64,000 nt of DNA from G965202915 sp965202915 (GCA_965202915.1 OZ241847.1:620001-684000), one strand, 5' to 3'. Shown: positions 1 to 9,188, counted from the stretch's first letter. Numbers and translations: made by a program. Notes: generated by a model from the sequence alone, not told the origin.

Positions 1-71
1 TCAGCCAGCAATAAGGTCTGGCGCTCGCCACCACGGAATTCGTGGGCTAGATTAACGTGCAGAATCCGCAA
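1..71 (-). CDS. Glycosyltransferase family 4, N-terminal fragment (runs off window)
   Basis: Only the first ~23 codons are present. Read from a TTG start they give RILHVNLAHEFRGGERQTL, the opening of many LPS/EPS GT4 (GT-B fold) glycosyltransferases, including the GGERQ glycine-rich loop after the first beta strand. The start overlaps the 3' end of the upstream GT2 gene by about 20 nt, which fits translational coupling in the same polysaccharide operon. The TTG start is inferred because no ATG or GTG lies in frame before the conserved RILHVN strand. The rest of the gene lies outside the window. Confidence 0.7.
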   Translation of the reverse strand, partial: MRILHVNLAHEFRGGERQTLLLA

Positions 72-825
72 ATCTGCTTCTCGCGTATGCCTTTATATAC
101 TTGAAAAAGACGCCGTTGGCGGCGCACCAAGCAATGACCAAACCACGCCATCCCTCAAGGCAACCCAATTGGAGCATATAACTCTTAATAAATGTATAGA
201 GTGTGCGCAATACTATGAAAATGGGATGCCGTACCCGCACAGTTGGTGCCGCCAAGTCTGAATAATTCTGGATCTTGCTCAGGAAGGTGTTTATATCAGA
301 TGCAGTCAAATGATCGACTCCGCCGGCGAGAAGAATTTTTCTGCTTTTGGAGTGCTCGGCAATTTTTTCATGTACCGCTGATAAGGAAAATTGATGGATA
401 TTGCGATGAAATAATCGTACAATGTGATCATTCCCCCAACCACCGTGCTTGATATGTTTCCCCATGAAAAAATTATGCCGATCAATGATTCCCAGACGGC
501 AGTGGTTACCATGCGTATCCCAGGCAAGCAAAGTATTCAACAATTCAGCATCGGCGACCTCGTCCGCGTCCAAGGAAAAAATCCAGTCATTGCCTGCCTT
601 GCTTATGGCTGCGTTCTTTGCACTTCCAAAACCGCTGAACTCAATCTTAAATAAGCGAACATTAGCGTAGCTCCGGGCACGCTCCACCGTATCGTCTGAG
701 GAACCCGTGTCACAGATCACAACTTCTTCAAAAATCTCCAGTGCTTGCAGGCACCGGTCTATGGTGTTGGCGGCGTCACGCGTAATTAAAACGGTACTGA
801 TCTTGTGGATTTTAGTGCTTTCCAT
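52..825 (-). CDS. Glycosyltransferase family 2 (LgtF/WaaE-like)
   Basis: GT-A fold glycosyltransferase acting on the cytoplasmic face of the inner membrane in surface polysaccharide or LPS core assembly. The N-terminus has the nucleotide-binding strand ISTVLITRDAANTI, then VICDTGSSDDT, and the DxD-type motif FSLDADE. The C-terminal third has a hydrophobic/aromatic stretch (FIVLRTLYTFIKSYM) typical of the WaaE/LgtF-like subgroup. An in-frame start at 882 would overlap galE by about 50 nt. The ATG at 825, 7 nt after the galE stop, gives the usual family N-terminus and is preferred. Donor and acceptor sugars cannot be read from sequence. Confidence 0.85.
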   Translation of the reverse strand: MESTKIHKISTVLITRDAANTIDRCLQALEIFEEVVICDTGSSDDTVERARSYANVRLFKIEFSGFGSAKNAAISKAGNDWIFSLDADEVADAELLNTLLAWDTHGNHCRLGIIDRHNFFMGKHIKHGGWGNDHIVRLFHRNIHQFSLSAVHEKIAEHSKSRKILLAGGVDHLTASDINTFLSKIQNYSDLAAPTVRVRHPIFIVLRTLYTFIKSYMLQLGCLEGWRGLVIAWCAANGVFFKYIKAYARSRFADSAR

Positions 826-832
826 GACCACA

Positions 833-1828
833 TTATCCGGTAGCAGGTTTATTTCTTTCACATCGTTCCCAGGAAAACGCATCTGATATTATTTGATCCA
901 GGTCCTCGTATATCGGGAAAAAGCGCAACGCTTTACGCACAAAACCGGTGTCAGCCACGACATAAACCGGGTCGCCGGGACGACGTGCCTTATTATTTGT
1001 GGCAATCGAGATCCCCGCTACTCGTTCAACCGCTGAGACGATTTCACGTACGCTGGAACCTTTGCCTGATCCAATGTTAAAAATGCTGCTGTCCTTGCGG
1101 CTTTCGGCATACTTTGCGGCATATAGGTTTGCCCGGGCAACGTCGCAAACATGGATATAATCACGTACCGCAGTGCCATCAGGGCTTTGGTAGTCGGTTC
1201 CATATATGTCCATCGTTGCGCATTTCCCGGTGGCACATTGCAGTGCTCCCTTAACCAGCCCGCCGCTGCTATTTTTCATATCCCCTGCCCTTAGTTTGGG
1301 GTCAGCTCCCGCAACATTGAAATAGCGCAGAGAAACACTACAGAATCCTTGTGCTTTAGCAAGGTCTCTTAAAATAAATTCCACCATTAACTTGGATGAG
1401 CCGTATGGACTGATTGGGGTAACGGCATGTACTTCTTTGATAGGAGCATCGTGCGTACCATAAACGGCGGAAGATGAAGAGAATATAAAAGTTCTAATAT
1501 GGTGGCGCATACAACAGCGAATCAAGTGCACTGTTTTGATGACATTGTTTTCATAATACCAGAGTGGTTTAACGACAGATTCCGGTACGCTGATACTGGC
1601 GGCGGCGTGGATGACTATGCCGATGTTAAATCGGGAAAATACTTCCTCCATTTGCTCTTCGTCTCCGAAGTCCCCCTGTGTAAACACAACGGCATCGGGT
1701 AACAGTTCATGAAATCCATTGGAGAGATCGTCTATCACAACGACTTCATACCCTTCATCCAGCAAGGCAAGGACGATATGACTGCCAATATAGCCTGCTC
1801 CACCGGTTACAAGTACTGCGCCTTGCAT
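833..1828 (-). CDS. galE: UDP-glucose 4-epimerase
   Basis: Extended short-chain dehydrogenase that interconverts UDP-glucose and UDP-galactose (or the N-acetyl forms) with tightly bound NAD+, supplying UDP-galactose for polysaccharide. At 331 aa it has the usual family length. The NAD-binding motif GGAGYIGSH is at residues 9-17, the catalytic serine cluster SSSS at about 117-120 and the Tyr-x3-Lys pair at Y142/K146. It is upstream of and nearly touching the GT2 gene at 52-825, so the two are probably co-transcribed. Substrate breadth (Glc versus GlcNAc) is not determined. Confidence 0.93.
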   Translation of the reverse strand: MQGAVLVTGGAGYIGSHIVLALLDEGYEVVVIDDLSNGFHELLPDAVVFTQGDFGDEEQMEEVFSRFNIGIVIHAAASISVPESVVKPLWYYENNVIKTVHLIRCCMRHHIRTFIFSSSSAVYGTHDAPIKEVHAVTPISPYGSSKLMVEFILRDLAKAQGFCSVSLRYFNVAGADPKLRAGDMKNSSGGLVKGALQCATGKCATMDIYGTDYQSPDGTAVRDYIHVCDVARANLYAAKYAESRKDSSIFNIGSGKGSSVREIVSAVERVAGISIATNNKARRPGDPVYVVADTGFVRKALRFFPIYEDLDQIISDAFSWERCERNKPATG

Positions 1829-2369
1829 CTTCAGCTTCTTCGGCCTTGAATGATGGATAACAGCAAAGGGACGTATGTATTGTTCATGAAATGTCCGGAG
1901 TCAAAATTATGAATATATTCTCATTGTCCTTTCGTAATGACTTCCCGCAAATAATCTGTAAGAATTACATTCATAAACGGCAGAGCAATATCCAGGTTTT
2001 TGATTGAATATTAGATAGTTATACACTTTGTTATTCTATTATATTATCATGGCCGATGAACTAAAGATTTGAACGCGCTTAAATAAAGATCATGAAATAT
2101 CCATTACTATGCTTGGCAGTAGACTTGCAATGAGTATAATCTCTTCAATATTTATGGCAAGCCCCTATATACCCCCACTGGGAGCATTTTTTGTGAGAAT
2201 GGAACGGGGGAAACCTTGTGTTAATATCCAAGGACGCAAATAATCGCAACTATGGACAATTTCAAATCAAATGACAATTATCGCAATTCCGGGAAATTTT
2301 CTGGAGGGTTTTTGGTAACCGAGGTATGAATAAGTTTGCGAAGAATCCGATCGTTCTTGTTCGTCTATT
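1829..2369. other. Intergenic stretch, no supported gene
   Basis: AT-rich region between the divergently arranged galE gene and the GT11 remnant. I see no open frame with a family signature, no tRNA and no clear terminator. It probably carries the promoter for the leftward galE operon. A few short frames near the right end may be further decayed parts of the GT11 gene. Confidence 0.4.
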
Positions 2370-2586
2370 CAATTGTCATTTATTCCTGATGCAATATTTG
2401 TTTATAGTGATAAGAATGCGTCCTGGGTGGAACCGTGGCATGATTATTGCCAATTCCAGTGTTAGTTGGTGGGGGGCATGGCTTAACCCGGCCCCCGATA
2501 AAATAGTCACAGTCCCTTGTTTGTGGTGCCAAAAAGAGACGAATATTGATGCCGGTGAGTTGATTCCCTGGGAGTGTTCTCCGTGA
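2370..2586 (+). pseudogene. Decayed GT11 alpha-1,2-fucosyltransferase (C-terminal remnant)
   Basis: Two reading frames together match the C-terminal third of the intact GT11 gene at 4624-5532. One frame gives SFIPDAIFVYSDKNASWVE (compare SFISDAIFVTAYEDEPWV in the intact gene). After a frameshift another gives IIANSSVSWWGAWLNP, the hallmark GT11 motif, followed by a DK-V-P-W and ELIPW ending. The N-terminal catalytic part with HxRRxD is missing. It is therefore a remnant of a second fucosyltransferase gene, facing the opposite way from the intact one. Confidence 0.8.
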
Positions 2587-2605
2587 GCATAGTTGGTTCG
2601 TCGCA

Positions 2606-3544
2606 GTGAACGGGCAGGTAAAAATCAGTGTTCTCATGCCGGTTTTCAATGCTGCGGCATATCTTCCGGAGGCGGTCGAGAGTATTCTGCGGCAGACTTT
2701 CACAGACTTTGAGCTGCTGATCCTGGACGATTGCTCCACGGACGGCAGTTTGGAAATAATTCGCGATTATGAAATCAAGGATTCTCGTATCAGAGTATTA
2801 GAGAATCCAAAGAATTGCGGGGAGAGTTATTGCAGGAACCGCCACTTTAAGGAAGCAAGGGGAAAATATTTTGCACTAATGGACGCCGATGACGTTTCCA
2901 ATAAGGAAAGACTTCGTATCCAGAATCGGTTTTTGGATGAGAATCCTGATATCGGGATTGTCGGGACCTGGGCAATGCGGTTTAGTGAGGATGGGAGGAA
3001 AAAAAGATTGCGTTACCCGACGCGTGACTGGGATATTAAATCGTATTTGCTAAAAGGTTCCCCCATCTGCAATCCGTCCGTTATGATGAGGGCCGAGACG
3101 ATACGGCAGTGTGCGCTTTCTTATAATCTGAATTACAGAAGTGCGATGGACTATTTGTTCTGGGTTGATGCTTGTAAGTCTATCAGAATGGCAAATATCC
3201 CCATACCACTTTTCCATTATCGTGTGCATTCTAATCAAAATACCGCAGTTTATAAACGAGTTTGTGAATCCAATCATGTGAAAATCATGTCGAAACATCT
3301 TGCACACTTTAGGATTGAAGCCGATACAAATACTATTCGTCGTTTCTTGTGGCCCCGGGCTTTTCCCTGTGTGTCTGCTACGGAAGTTTTACAGATCGGC
3401 AAAATGATTGCCTCGATACTCGCCATAAAAAACTTTTACGGTTACAAGGGAGTATCACAATCCGCGAGGAAACATATCAGAAGAAAGTATATTCGAGTGT
3501 GGCGGTATTTCATCATGCGCTTAATCTTGGGAAGATTGACTTGA
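2606..3544 (+). CDS. Glycosyltransferase family 2
   Basis: A 312-aa GT-A enzyme with a GTG start. The N-terminus ISVLMPVFNAAAYLPEAVES is the nucleotide-sugar binding strand. It is followed by LLILDDCSTDGSLE and the metal-binding FALMDADD. The later part resembles EpsE/WcaA-type inverting glycosyltransferases of exopolysaccharide loci. It directly follows the GT11 remnant, so the two may once have been an operon. It converges with the next GT2 gene with only 1 nt between the stops, which leaves no room for a terminator. Sugar specificity is unknown. Confidence 0.85.
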   Translation: MNGQVKISVLMPVFNAAAYLPEAVESILRQTFTDFELLILDDCSTDGSLEIIRDYEIKDSRIRVLENPKNCGESYCRNRHFKEARGKYFALMDADDVSNKERLRIQNRFLDENPDIGIVGTWAMRFSEDGRKKRLRYPTRDWDIKSYLLKGSPICNPSVMMRAETIRQCALSYNLNYRSAMDYLFWVDACKSIRMANIPIPLFHYRVHSNQNTAVYKRVCESNHVKIMSKHLAHFRIEADTNTIRRFLWPRAFPCVSATEVLQIGKMIASILAIKNFYGYKGVSQSARKHIRRKYIRVWRYFIMRLILGRLT

Positions 3545-3545
3545 C

Positions 3546-4634
3546 TCATGATGAGTGTCTGATGCGTTTGGGAATCAGCCTCAATTGGCCTGCCATTTTG
3601 ATCATGAAACGCCAACGACGGTACCGTATTGTGTAAACAAGGATTCCGAATAATACTTTTCTAAGTGTACGAAAGTCATCCCTGTTGATGGATATAATAA
3701 TTAACTGGTCGATAATGTATTCCACATCCTTGCTCATTCCTTGCCGAAGTAGTCGGCGACACCAGTGGCGTGCATTGATTATACAGGCTACCTTGATTGG
3801 GTGTGGCAATGTGGCCAGTGCGGGGATAAATGAGGATGAGTCTGTATCCGGAATTGTCAAATCGGATAAGGGGTCCTGGGAACCGTTGCGTCTGCAATAC
3901 GCGGATAATACAGCAGCGCACCAGTAATTCCAGAACAACACCGGGCTGCTCCCCATTAGGTTTTTACCTCCATTCGAGTATTGGCGATATTTATAGAGTG
4001 GTGTGCCGTTGAGATGGGCGATGCGATGGTTTTCCGCAACTCGTAGTGAGAGATCAAAATCCTCCAAGACTCTGAACCACGGGCGATAGATATTTTTCGA
4101 CCATCCAAGCGATGGAACCCGAATCATTGACGTTGCATTGACCAGTATTTGTCCCCGTAACAGTTCTTCAAGGTTTAGCCCGGCTTCCTGAAAAGATTTT
4201 CTTGGGCTTTGTATCCTGATCCTCTTGCCTTTTTCGTCAATCAACTCGCACAGGCACGAAACGATCGTGTATCCGGGGTTTTCGGCAAGAAAGGAAAATT
4301 GTTTTTCCAGTCGCTCAGTGTGTGCTACGTCATCGCTGTCCATAAAAGCGATAAAGTCGCTTTGAGCATGGATTATTCCCACATTTCTTGCTGCGGCGAG
4401 TCCCATATTCTTCTGATTGATCACCCTGATACGAGTATCCTTATCTGTATATTTGGAAATGATAGCCAAAGAATTGTCGCTTGAGCCGTCGTTGACGATG
4501 ATCAGCTCAAAATCCTGCTCGCTCTGATTGAGAATGCTTTCAATGGCCTCGCGGATATACGCACCCGTGTTGTACGCTGGCATGACAACTGAAATTAAAG
4601 GCGGCTTTATCATCGTCGGGTTATTACAAATCAA
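3546..4634 (-). CDS. Glycosyltransferase family 2
   Basis: A 362-aa GT-A glycosyltransferase with ISVVMPAYNTGAYIREAIES, LIIVNDGSSDNSL and AFMDSDD motifs in the first 110 residues. A longer C-terminal region lacks a clear membrane anchor. Its start overlaps the 3' end of the GT11 gene by 11 nt, so both are translated from one leftward mRNA. An alternative ATG lies 7 codons in. The DSDD motif replaces the more common DADD. Role: addition of one sugar in the fucose-containing glycan, by context. Confidence 0.85.
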   Translation of the reverse strand: MICNNPTMIKPPLISVVMPAYNTGAYIREAIESILNQSEQDFELIIVNDGSSDNSLAIISKYTDKDTRIRVINQKNMGLAAARNVGIIHAQSDFIAFMDSDDVAHTERLEKQFSFLAENPGYTIVSCLCELIDEKGKRIRIQSPRKSFQEAGLNLEELLRGQILVNATSMIRVPSLGWSKNIYRPWFRVLEDFDLSLRVAENHRIAHLNGTPLYKYRQYSNGGKNLMGSSPVLFWNYWCAAVLSAYCRRNGSQDPLSDLTIPDTDSSSFIPALATLPHPIKVACIINARHWCRRLLRQGMSKDVEYIIDQLIIISINRDDFRTLRKVLFGILVYTIRYRRWRFMIKMAGQLRLIPKRIRHSS

Positions 4635-5532
4635 GGACTGTCCATTGTGATGGAATCAGATCAGGAGTATCAAGACGCGCCTTGCTTTGAAACCATGGGC
4701 GGGGGGCGATTACCCGCTTGTCAGAGCGTAGGTTAAGCCATGCCCCCCACCAACTGAAACTGGAATTGGCGATAATCGCATCCCGGCAGGCTGCCATGAG
4801 GGCCACGTCCACCCAGGGCTCATCTTCATAGGCAGTCACAAAAATCGCGTCAGAAATAAATGACAGCATTGACCGTGCCTCGGCAATATCGTCGGAAAAA
4901 ATAAAATAGGTCGCTTTCCCATTGCTTGATTGGTTGATGATATTGACCGCCCGCTGGTAATAATCGCGCGCGCACAAGGAATACACCCCTTTGATAGCAG
5001 GATCCTCCAGGTAATCACCGCGCCTGACGTGTAACGCCACGGGCCAGGGAGCGGCTTTAATCGCGCCCCACAGATCCGGTCCTCGCCTTTTAAGCGGATT
5101 TTTCAGTTGAAAGGCGTCTCGGATGGTTTGGGCGCAGGAGAGAAAAAATTTCTCGCTTTGGAAATAGCCTTTCCGTAGAAAAAGCGGCGGATGCAGTTTT
5201 ATGAGATTGTCATCAAAACAAAAGCCGGGCTGGCGGTAGATCATATAAGTCGGTTGATACTGGGGAATAAGGCCATGCAAAAGGCTTTGCAGGGAAGCGG
5301 AAAAGCTTTCAAATGGCGCAACGTCTTTTGCATTGGCAATGGCTGGGGGGAATTTATATTGATTCAGTTGATATTTGCGGGTCTTGTGCCGGTCGTAGAA
5401 TCGGATATCCACCTTGACAGGGCATTGCCAGTGCCGTCCCAGGGCAAGAGCGGTGGCGTACTGAAACATTTGATTGCCCAAACCGCCAACGATCTTGGCG
5501 ATGATGAGTGGGGTTCCGGCGCCATACTTCAA
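4624..5532 (-). CDS. GT11 family alpha-1,2-fucosyltransferase-like
   Basis: Transfers L-fucose from GDP-fucose, usually to the 2-OH of galactose, in glycan side chains (family knowledge). The 302-aa protein has the N-terminal GGLGNQMFQYATALAL motif, the GDP-fucose-binding HVRRGDYL at about residue 168, and the C-terminal ANSSFSWWGAWLN block followed by VIAPRPWF. All are diagnostic of CAZy GT11. It sits with gmd and fcl, which make its donor, and with galE, which makes a likely acceptor sugar nucleotide. A decayed paralogue is at 2370-2586. Confidence 0.92.
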   Translation of the reverse strand: MKYGAGTPLIIAKIVGGLGNQMFQYATALALGRHWQCPVKVDIRFYDRHKTRKYQLNQYKFPPAIANAKDVAPFESFSASLQSLLHGLIPQYQPTYMIYRQPGFCFDDNLIKLHPPLFLRKGYFQSEKFFLSCAQTIRDAFQLKNPLKRRGPDLWGAIKAAPWPVALHVRRGDYLEDPAIKGVYSLCARDYYQRAVNIINQSSNGKATYFIFSDDIAEARSMLSFISDAIFVTAYEDEPWVDVALMAACRDAIIANSSFSWWGAWLNLRSDKRVIAPRPWFQSKARLDTPDLIPSQWTVLDL

Positions 5533-5551
5533 GTTTTGTGCCTCAAAAATT

Positions 5552-6220
5552 TTACCTGCCGACCAACCTTCGCAACAATATCTTTAGTAGAGCTTTTTTC
5601 GACAACGTCCTGACAGGCGGGCTATTGATAGTGGGCCCCGTGCATCTAGGCATATCTGTATAGTAGTGCAGCTTTGTGAAGAAAAGCGATTTTCTGTTTT
5701 TTTCCTTAGGCAGTTTCTCTTCGATATATTCCAAGTGCTTCAATTTGTCCGGGCGCAGCTCGTAATATTCTACGTATTCAATATATCGCAGTAGCAAATC
5801 ATCTATTTCGCCGGGGATGGATATTTCCACAGCCGGGCAATGCGGAATTGTAATTTGTATTGAGTTCTCAAGTACGCTCTCGAATAAACTGGACCGGATA
5901 TCAACTTTTTTGTATTTTGGGAAAGCGCCATATAAATCCAACCGTATTTCCAATACTTGTTTCCACATAAAATCAACGTGAAGTTGATCCTTAGACACCT
6001 CAGATACCTCCACGCGCCAATCTTCGCTTGGGTCAAGCCGGTTGAAGAACGCGAGTGCTGAGCGGCAAAAGGCGTGTATATCGTAACTAAAAATATCAAT
6101 GTCACACTGTTTCCCGTAGTTTACAATATTGCATTCTCCTCCTCGTATTATGGTGTAGGTATGCAGGTCAACGAATTTGAACAAGTCCTGCAATGGCAGA
6201 AAATCGGAGTGGTTTTCCAT
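5552..6220 (-). CDS. Nucleotidyltransferase-like protein of polysaccharide locus
   Basis: A 222-aa protein without a confident family assignment. Residues ~26-48 contain an RGGECN...CDIDIF segment that resembles the hG...DxD core of minimal nucleotidyltransferases. A third acidic position may be in HVDFM or the RLDLYG strand. Related 'DIDI/DIDL' proteins occur in capsule loci. It lies 3 nt downstream of the ParB-fold-like gene and upstream of the GT11 gene in the same leftward run, so it probably modifies the glycan or a precursor. The function is inference; it could be a phosphotransferase or an inactive homologue. Confidence 0.5.
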   Translation of the reverse strand: MENHSDFLPLQDLFKFVDLHTYTIIRGGECNIVNYGKQCDIDIFSYDIHAFCRSALAFFNRLDPSEDWRVEVSEVSKDQLHVDFMWKQVLEIRLDLYGAFPKYKKVDIRSSLFESVLENSIQITIPHCPAVEISIPGEIDDLLLRYIEYVEYYELRPDKLKHLEYIEEKLPKEKNRKSLFFTKLHYYTDMPRCTGPTINSPPVRTLSKKALLKILLRRLVGR

Positions 6221-6223
6221 AAA

Positions 6224-7114
6224 TTAAACGACTGCTGCCAGAATGGATTTTTCGCCTTGACCAACCAAAGCAGCACATCTATGCGAACCATCCAGAATGA
6301 CATAATTTGATGGTGAAATCTCTTTGAGGATAACGTAATTAGTCTCTCTTGATGCGCCAAGATAGTCAAGGTTATCCGACAAGAGGTCAAAATCCATGCA
6401 AAAATGAGGATCTTTCAATACTTTGCCTCTATTCTCATTGTAGTAGCGCAAATACGGTTGCGTTTCCCCTTGCAAGTATCGGTAATGCACCGATTTGGCA
6501 ATGTTAACCAGTTGGGTGGATTTATTTCTTGACACAAATGTCCGTTGTTTTATTTGATTAAAATTGACTTTTCTTATTTGAAATTTATGTATTTTTCCCA
6601 AATGCCAGGGAGCGTTTTTCAGGGTCTTGCTCGCGCCTTCAAATACACGGCAATCATTGCCCAGCCCCAAATATGCTAACATTTTAGATGTTTGCAACTC
6701 ATTATCCGTGGCATGGACTACATGATGTTCACTCCTGTTTCCATTCTGATTGCGTGGATTAAATTGCCTCCTGAGTCGCTCTTTGAGTGCCTTTATTCGC
6801 TGACATTCGACGTGCAAATATTTCCCGCTTCCATATATGGCCTCTTTTACGTTTTGATTTTCTGCAAAAATGAATAACACTTCAGGCGGGGTTTTGAGCA
6901 AGTATTTGGTTTTACTTCTTAGATGGTGAAAAGGTGCGTAATCATAATCGTAAACTGCTCTAACAATTTTTTTGATATTTTTCGCCGTATGTTCATAGAT
7001 AGTCAGGATTTGGAAGTTCGGTTGATTGTGCAGTTGCTTCAGTATTTCATCTTTGTACTGAAGCCCATGCCCCCAAATGAGAAAAAAATCGAATCGCTTT
7101 TTGTTGAAGTTCAT
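6224..7114 (-). CDS. Unknown protein with C-terminal ParB/sulfiredoxin-like motif
   Basis: A 296-aa protein. The last ~50 residues contain YVILDGSHRCAALVGQGE, matching the DG-H-R core of the ParB/Srx fold. That fold is used by ParB CTPases and by the serine kinases SerK/SbnI. The N-terminal ~200 residues are rich in Lys, Asn and aromatics and match nothing I recognise. Position between gmd and the nucleotidyltransferase-like gene in a leftward operon suggests a role in building or phosphorylating a glycan substituent rather than chromosome segregation. That is inference; no ParB DNA-binding HTH is visible. Confidence 0.5.
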   Translation of the reverse strand: MNFNKKRFDFFLIWGHGLQYKDEILKQLHNQPNFQILTIYEHTAKNIKKIVRAVYDYDYAPFHHLRSKTKYLLKTPPEVLFIFAENQNVKEAIYGSGKYLHVECQRIKALKERLRRQFNPRNQNGNRSEHHVVHATDNELQTSKMLAYLGLGNDCRVFEGASKTLKNAPWHLGKIHKFQIRKVNFNQIKQRTFVSRNKSTQLVNIAKSVHYRYLQGETQPYLRYYNENRGKVLKDPHFCMDFDLLSDNLDYLGASRETNYVILKEISPSNYVILDGSHRCAALVGQGEKSILAAVV

Positions 7115-7150
7115 GAATCAGTGAGTATGAAGGCTAATTTGTTGTTCAAA

Positions 7151-8212
7151 TTATCCTTTCAGCAAGGAACGGTCCGCCGCCACCATGTCCCGCACAAGTT
7201 GTTTGAAAGTCGTTTTGTGGGTCCACCCCAGGACCCGTTTTGCTTTACCGGCATCGCCCAACAACATATCCACTTCGGCAGGTCGAAAGTAGTGCGAGTC
7301 GACGCGCACAAAACATTCACCGGTGTTGGCATCAAATCCTTCTTCTTTCACGCCCTTGCCGCGCCACTCGATTTTGCGCCCGATCTCGGCAAAGGCGAGT
7401 TCAACAAATTCACGCACCGAATGGGATTCGCCAGTGGCCAGCACATAATCGCCGGGAGCATCCTGTTGTAGCGTTCGCCACATGCCCTCCACGTATTCCT
7501 TGGCGTATCCCCAATCGCGTTTGGCATCAAGATTACCGAGCCACAGACAGGATTGCCGCCCGGCTTCAATGGCGGCCACTGCGCGGGTAATTTTGCGGGT
7601 CACAAAAGTTTCCCCTCGGATGGGGCTTTCGTGGTTGAACAAAATTCCGTTGGAAGCATACATGCCGTAGGCTTCTCGATAGTTCACCGTAATCCAGTAA
7701 GCGTAAAGTTTTGCCACAGCATAAGGGCTGCGCGGGTAAAAAGGTGTGGTCTCGTTCTGCGGGGTCTCCTGTACCATGCCATAAAGTTCAGACGTTGATG
7801 CCTGGTAAAAGCGCACACGCGAAGCCATATCTAAAATGCGAATCGCCTCCAACATGCGCAAGGCCCCCAAAGCATCAGCCTGGGCGGTGTATTCCGGCGT
7901 TTCAAAACTGACCTGGACATGGCTTTGCGCCGCAAGGTTGTAGATTTCATCGGGGCGTACTTCCTGCATCAGGCGCATCAGGTTCGTCGTATCGGTTATA
8001 TCACCGTAGTGCAAATGAAACGAGGCTTCATGATCCTGTTGTAATTGTTGCTCATGGTAGTCGTGGAACAAATGGTCAATCCGACCGGTATTAAACGATG
8101 ATGACCGACGTTTGACTCCGTGCACAGCATAACCCTTGTGTAAAAGTAATTCGGCAAGGTAGGCACCATCCTGCCCGGTAACGCCGGTGATGAGTGCGGT
8201 TTTATCCGGCAT
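7151..8212 (-). CDS. gmd: GDP-mannose 4,6-dehydratase
   Basis: First step of GDP-L-fucose synthesis: GDP-mannose to GDP-4-keto-6-deoxymannose, NADP(H)-dependent. The start at 8212 gives the normal ~353-aa protein beginning MPDKTALITGVTGQDGAYLA with the GxxGxxG nucleotide-binding motif. The open frame extends upstream to 8395 but that part overlaps fcl and is not conserved in the family. The active-site Tyr-x3-Lys is in SPYAVAKLYAYW, and the family's VKRRSSSFNT and NHESPIRGETFVTRKI blocks are present. It overlaps the end of fcl by 11 nt, so the two steps are coupled in one operon. Confidence 0.95.
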   Translation of the reverse strand: MPDKTALITGVTGQDGAYLAELLLHKGYAVHGVKRRSSSFNTGRIDHLFHDYHEQQLQQDHEASFHLHYGDITDTTNLMRLMQEVRPDEIYNLAAQSHVQVSFETPEYTAQADALGALRMLEAIRILDMASRVRFYQASTSELYGMVQETPQNETTPFYPRSPYAVAKLYAYWITVNYREAYGMYASNGILFNHESPIRGETFVTRKITRAVAAIEAGRQSCLWLGNLDAKRDWGYAKEYVEGMWRTLQQDAPGDYVLATGESHSVREFVELAFAEIGRKIEWRGKGVKEEGFDANTGECFVRVDSHYFRPAEVDMLLGDAGKAKRVLGWTHKTTFKQLVRDMVAADRSLLKG

Positions 8213-9188
8213 GATTGTGGTGGCGTAAGCGTTTTTGATTGTCAAGAAACCATTGATAGTAATCCCGCAATCCTTGCTCCAAAGGAATGGCGACGCGCCA
8301 TCCCAAGCGATGCAAGGCGGCAACGTCCAGCAGTTTGCGCGGCATGCCATCCGGATAGGATGAATCATAAACGATACGGCCCTGGAATCCAACAACTTCG
8401 GCGATTAGGCCGGCAAATTCGGCGATGGAAACATCCTCACCGCTCCCCACATTGATGATTTTCTCGCTGCTGTAGTGCCGCAAAAGAAACAGGCAGGCGT
8501 CAGCGGCATCATCGACATGGATGAATTCCCGCTTGGGTTTGCCGCTGCCCCACACCGTAACAGTGTCTTTATTACGCAGTTTCGCATCGTGGAATCTTTG
8601 CAACAATGCCGCTGGCACATGGCTGTGCTGCGGATGAAAATTGTCTTCGGGGCCGTAGAGATTGGTTGGCATGGCGACAATGTAATCGCACTTATATTGC
8701 CGACGATAGGCCTGGCATAATTTTATTCCGACGATTTTCGCGATTGCATAGGCCTCATTGGTCGGCTCAAGCGCACCGCTAAGCAGGGCTTCTTCGGTGA
8801 TCGGCTGCTCGGCAAGCCGGGGATAAATACAGGAGGAACCCAGAAAGAGCACCTTCTCCACACCGGCGCAATGAGCGGCATGGATGATGTTCGCTTCAAT
8901 CATCAGATTGTCATACAGAAACTCCACCGGCTGATTACTGTTGGCATGGATGCCGCCGACTCGGGCGGCGGCAATGATCACTGCATGCGGTTGCCGCTGT
9001 TGCACCCATTCCTCCACCGCTTGCTGGCAACACAGGTCAAGCGCGTTGCGGTCGGCGGTAAGGATTGTGCATTCATCGTAAGCCTTATTTTGTTGTATGC
9101 GGCGCAACAAGGCCCGCCCGACCATGCCGCCGTGGCCCGCTATCCATAGGCGTTTGCCCGCGATAGAATAGGTATCAGAATAATCCAT
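8202..9188 (-). CDS. fcl: GDP-L-fucose synthase (GDP-4-keto-6-deoxymannose epimerase/reductase)
   Basis: Second step of GDP-L-fucose synthesis: 3,5-epimerisation and NADPH-dependent reduction of the gmd product. The 328-aa protein has the N-terminal IAGHGGMVGRALLR dinucleotide motif, FLGSSCIYP, the EPTNEAYAIAKI block with catalytic Tyr and Lys, and MPTNLYGPEDNF. All are typical of Fcl/WcaG. It is the first gene of the leftward fcl-gmd-...-GT11 run, so a promoter is expected between 9189 and about 9340. Confidence 0.95.
   Translation of the reverse strand: MDYSDTYSIAGKRLWIAGHGGMVGRALLRRIQQNKAYDECTILTADRNALDLCCQQAVEEWVQQRQPHAVIIAAARVGGIHANSNQPVEFLYDNLMIEANIIHAAHCAGVEKVLFLGSSCIYPRLAEQPITEEALLSGALEPTNEAYAIAKIVGIKLCQAYRRQYKCDYIVAMPTNLYGPEDNFHPQHSHVPAALLQRFHDAKLRNKDTVTVWGSGKPKREFIHVDDAADACLFLLRHYSSEKIINVGSGEDVSIAEFAGLIAEVVGFQGRIVYDSSYPDGMPRKLLDVAALHRLGWRVAIPLEQGLRDYYQWFLDNQKRLRHHNHAG

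Noticed and set aside
8213..8395. N-terminal extension of Gmd
   Set aside because: Lies inside fcl in another frame and is not conserved; the ATG at 8212 gives the standard protein.
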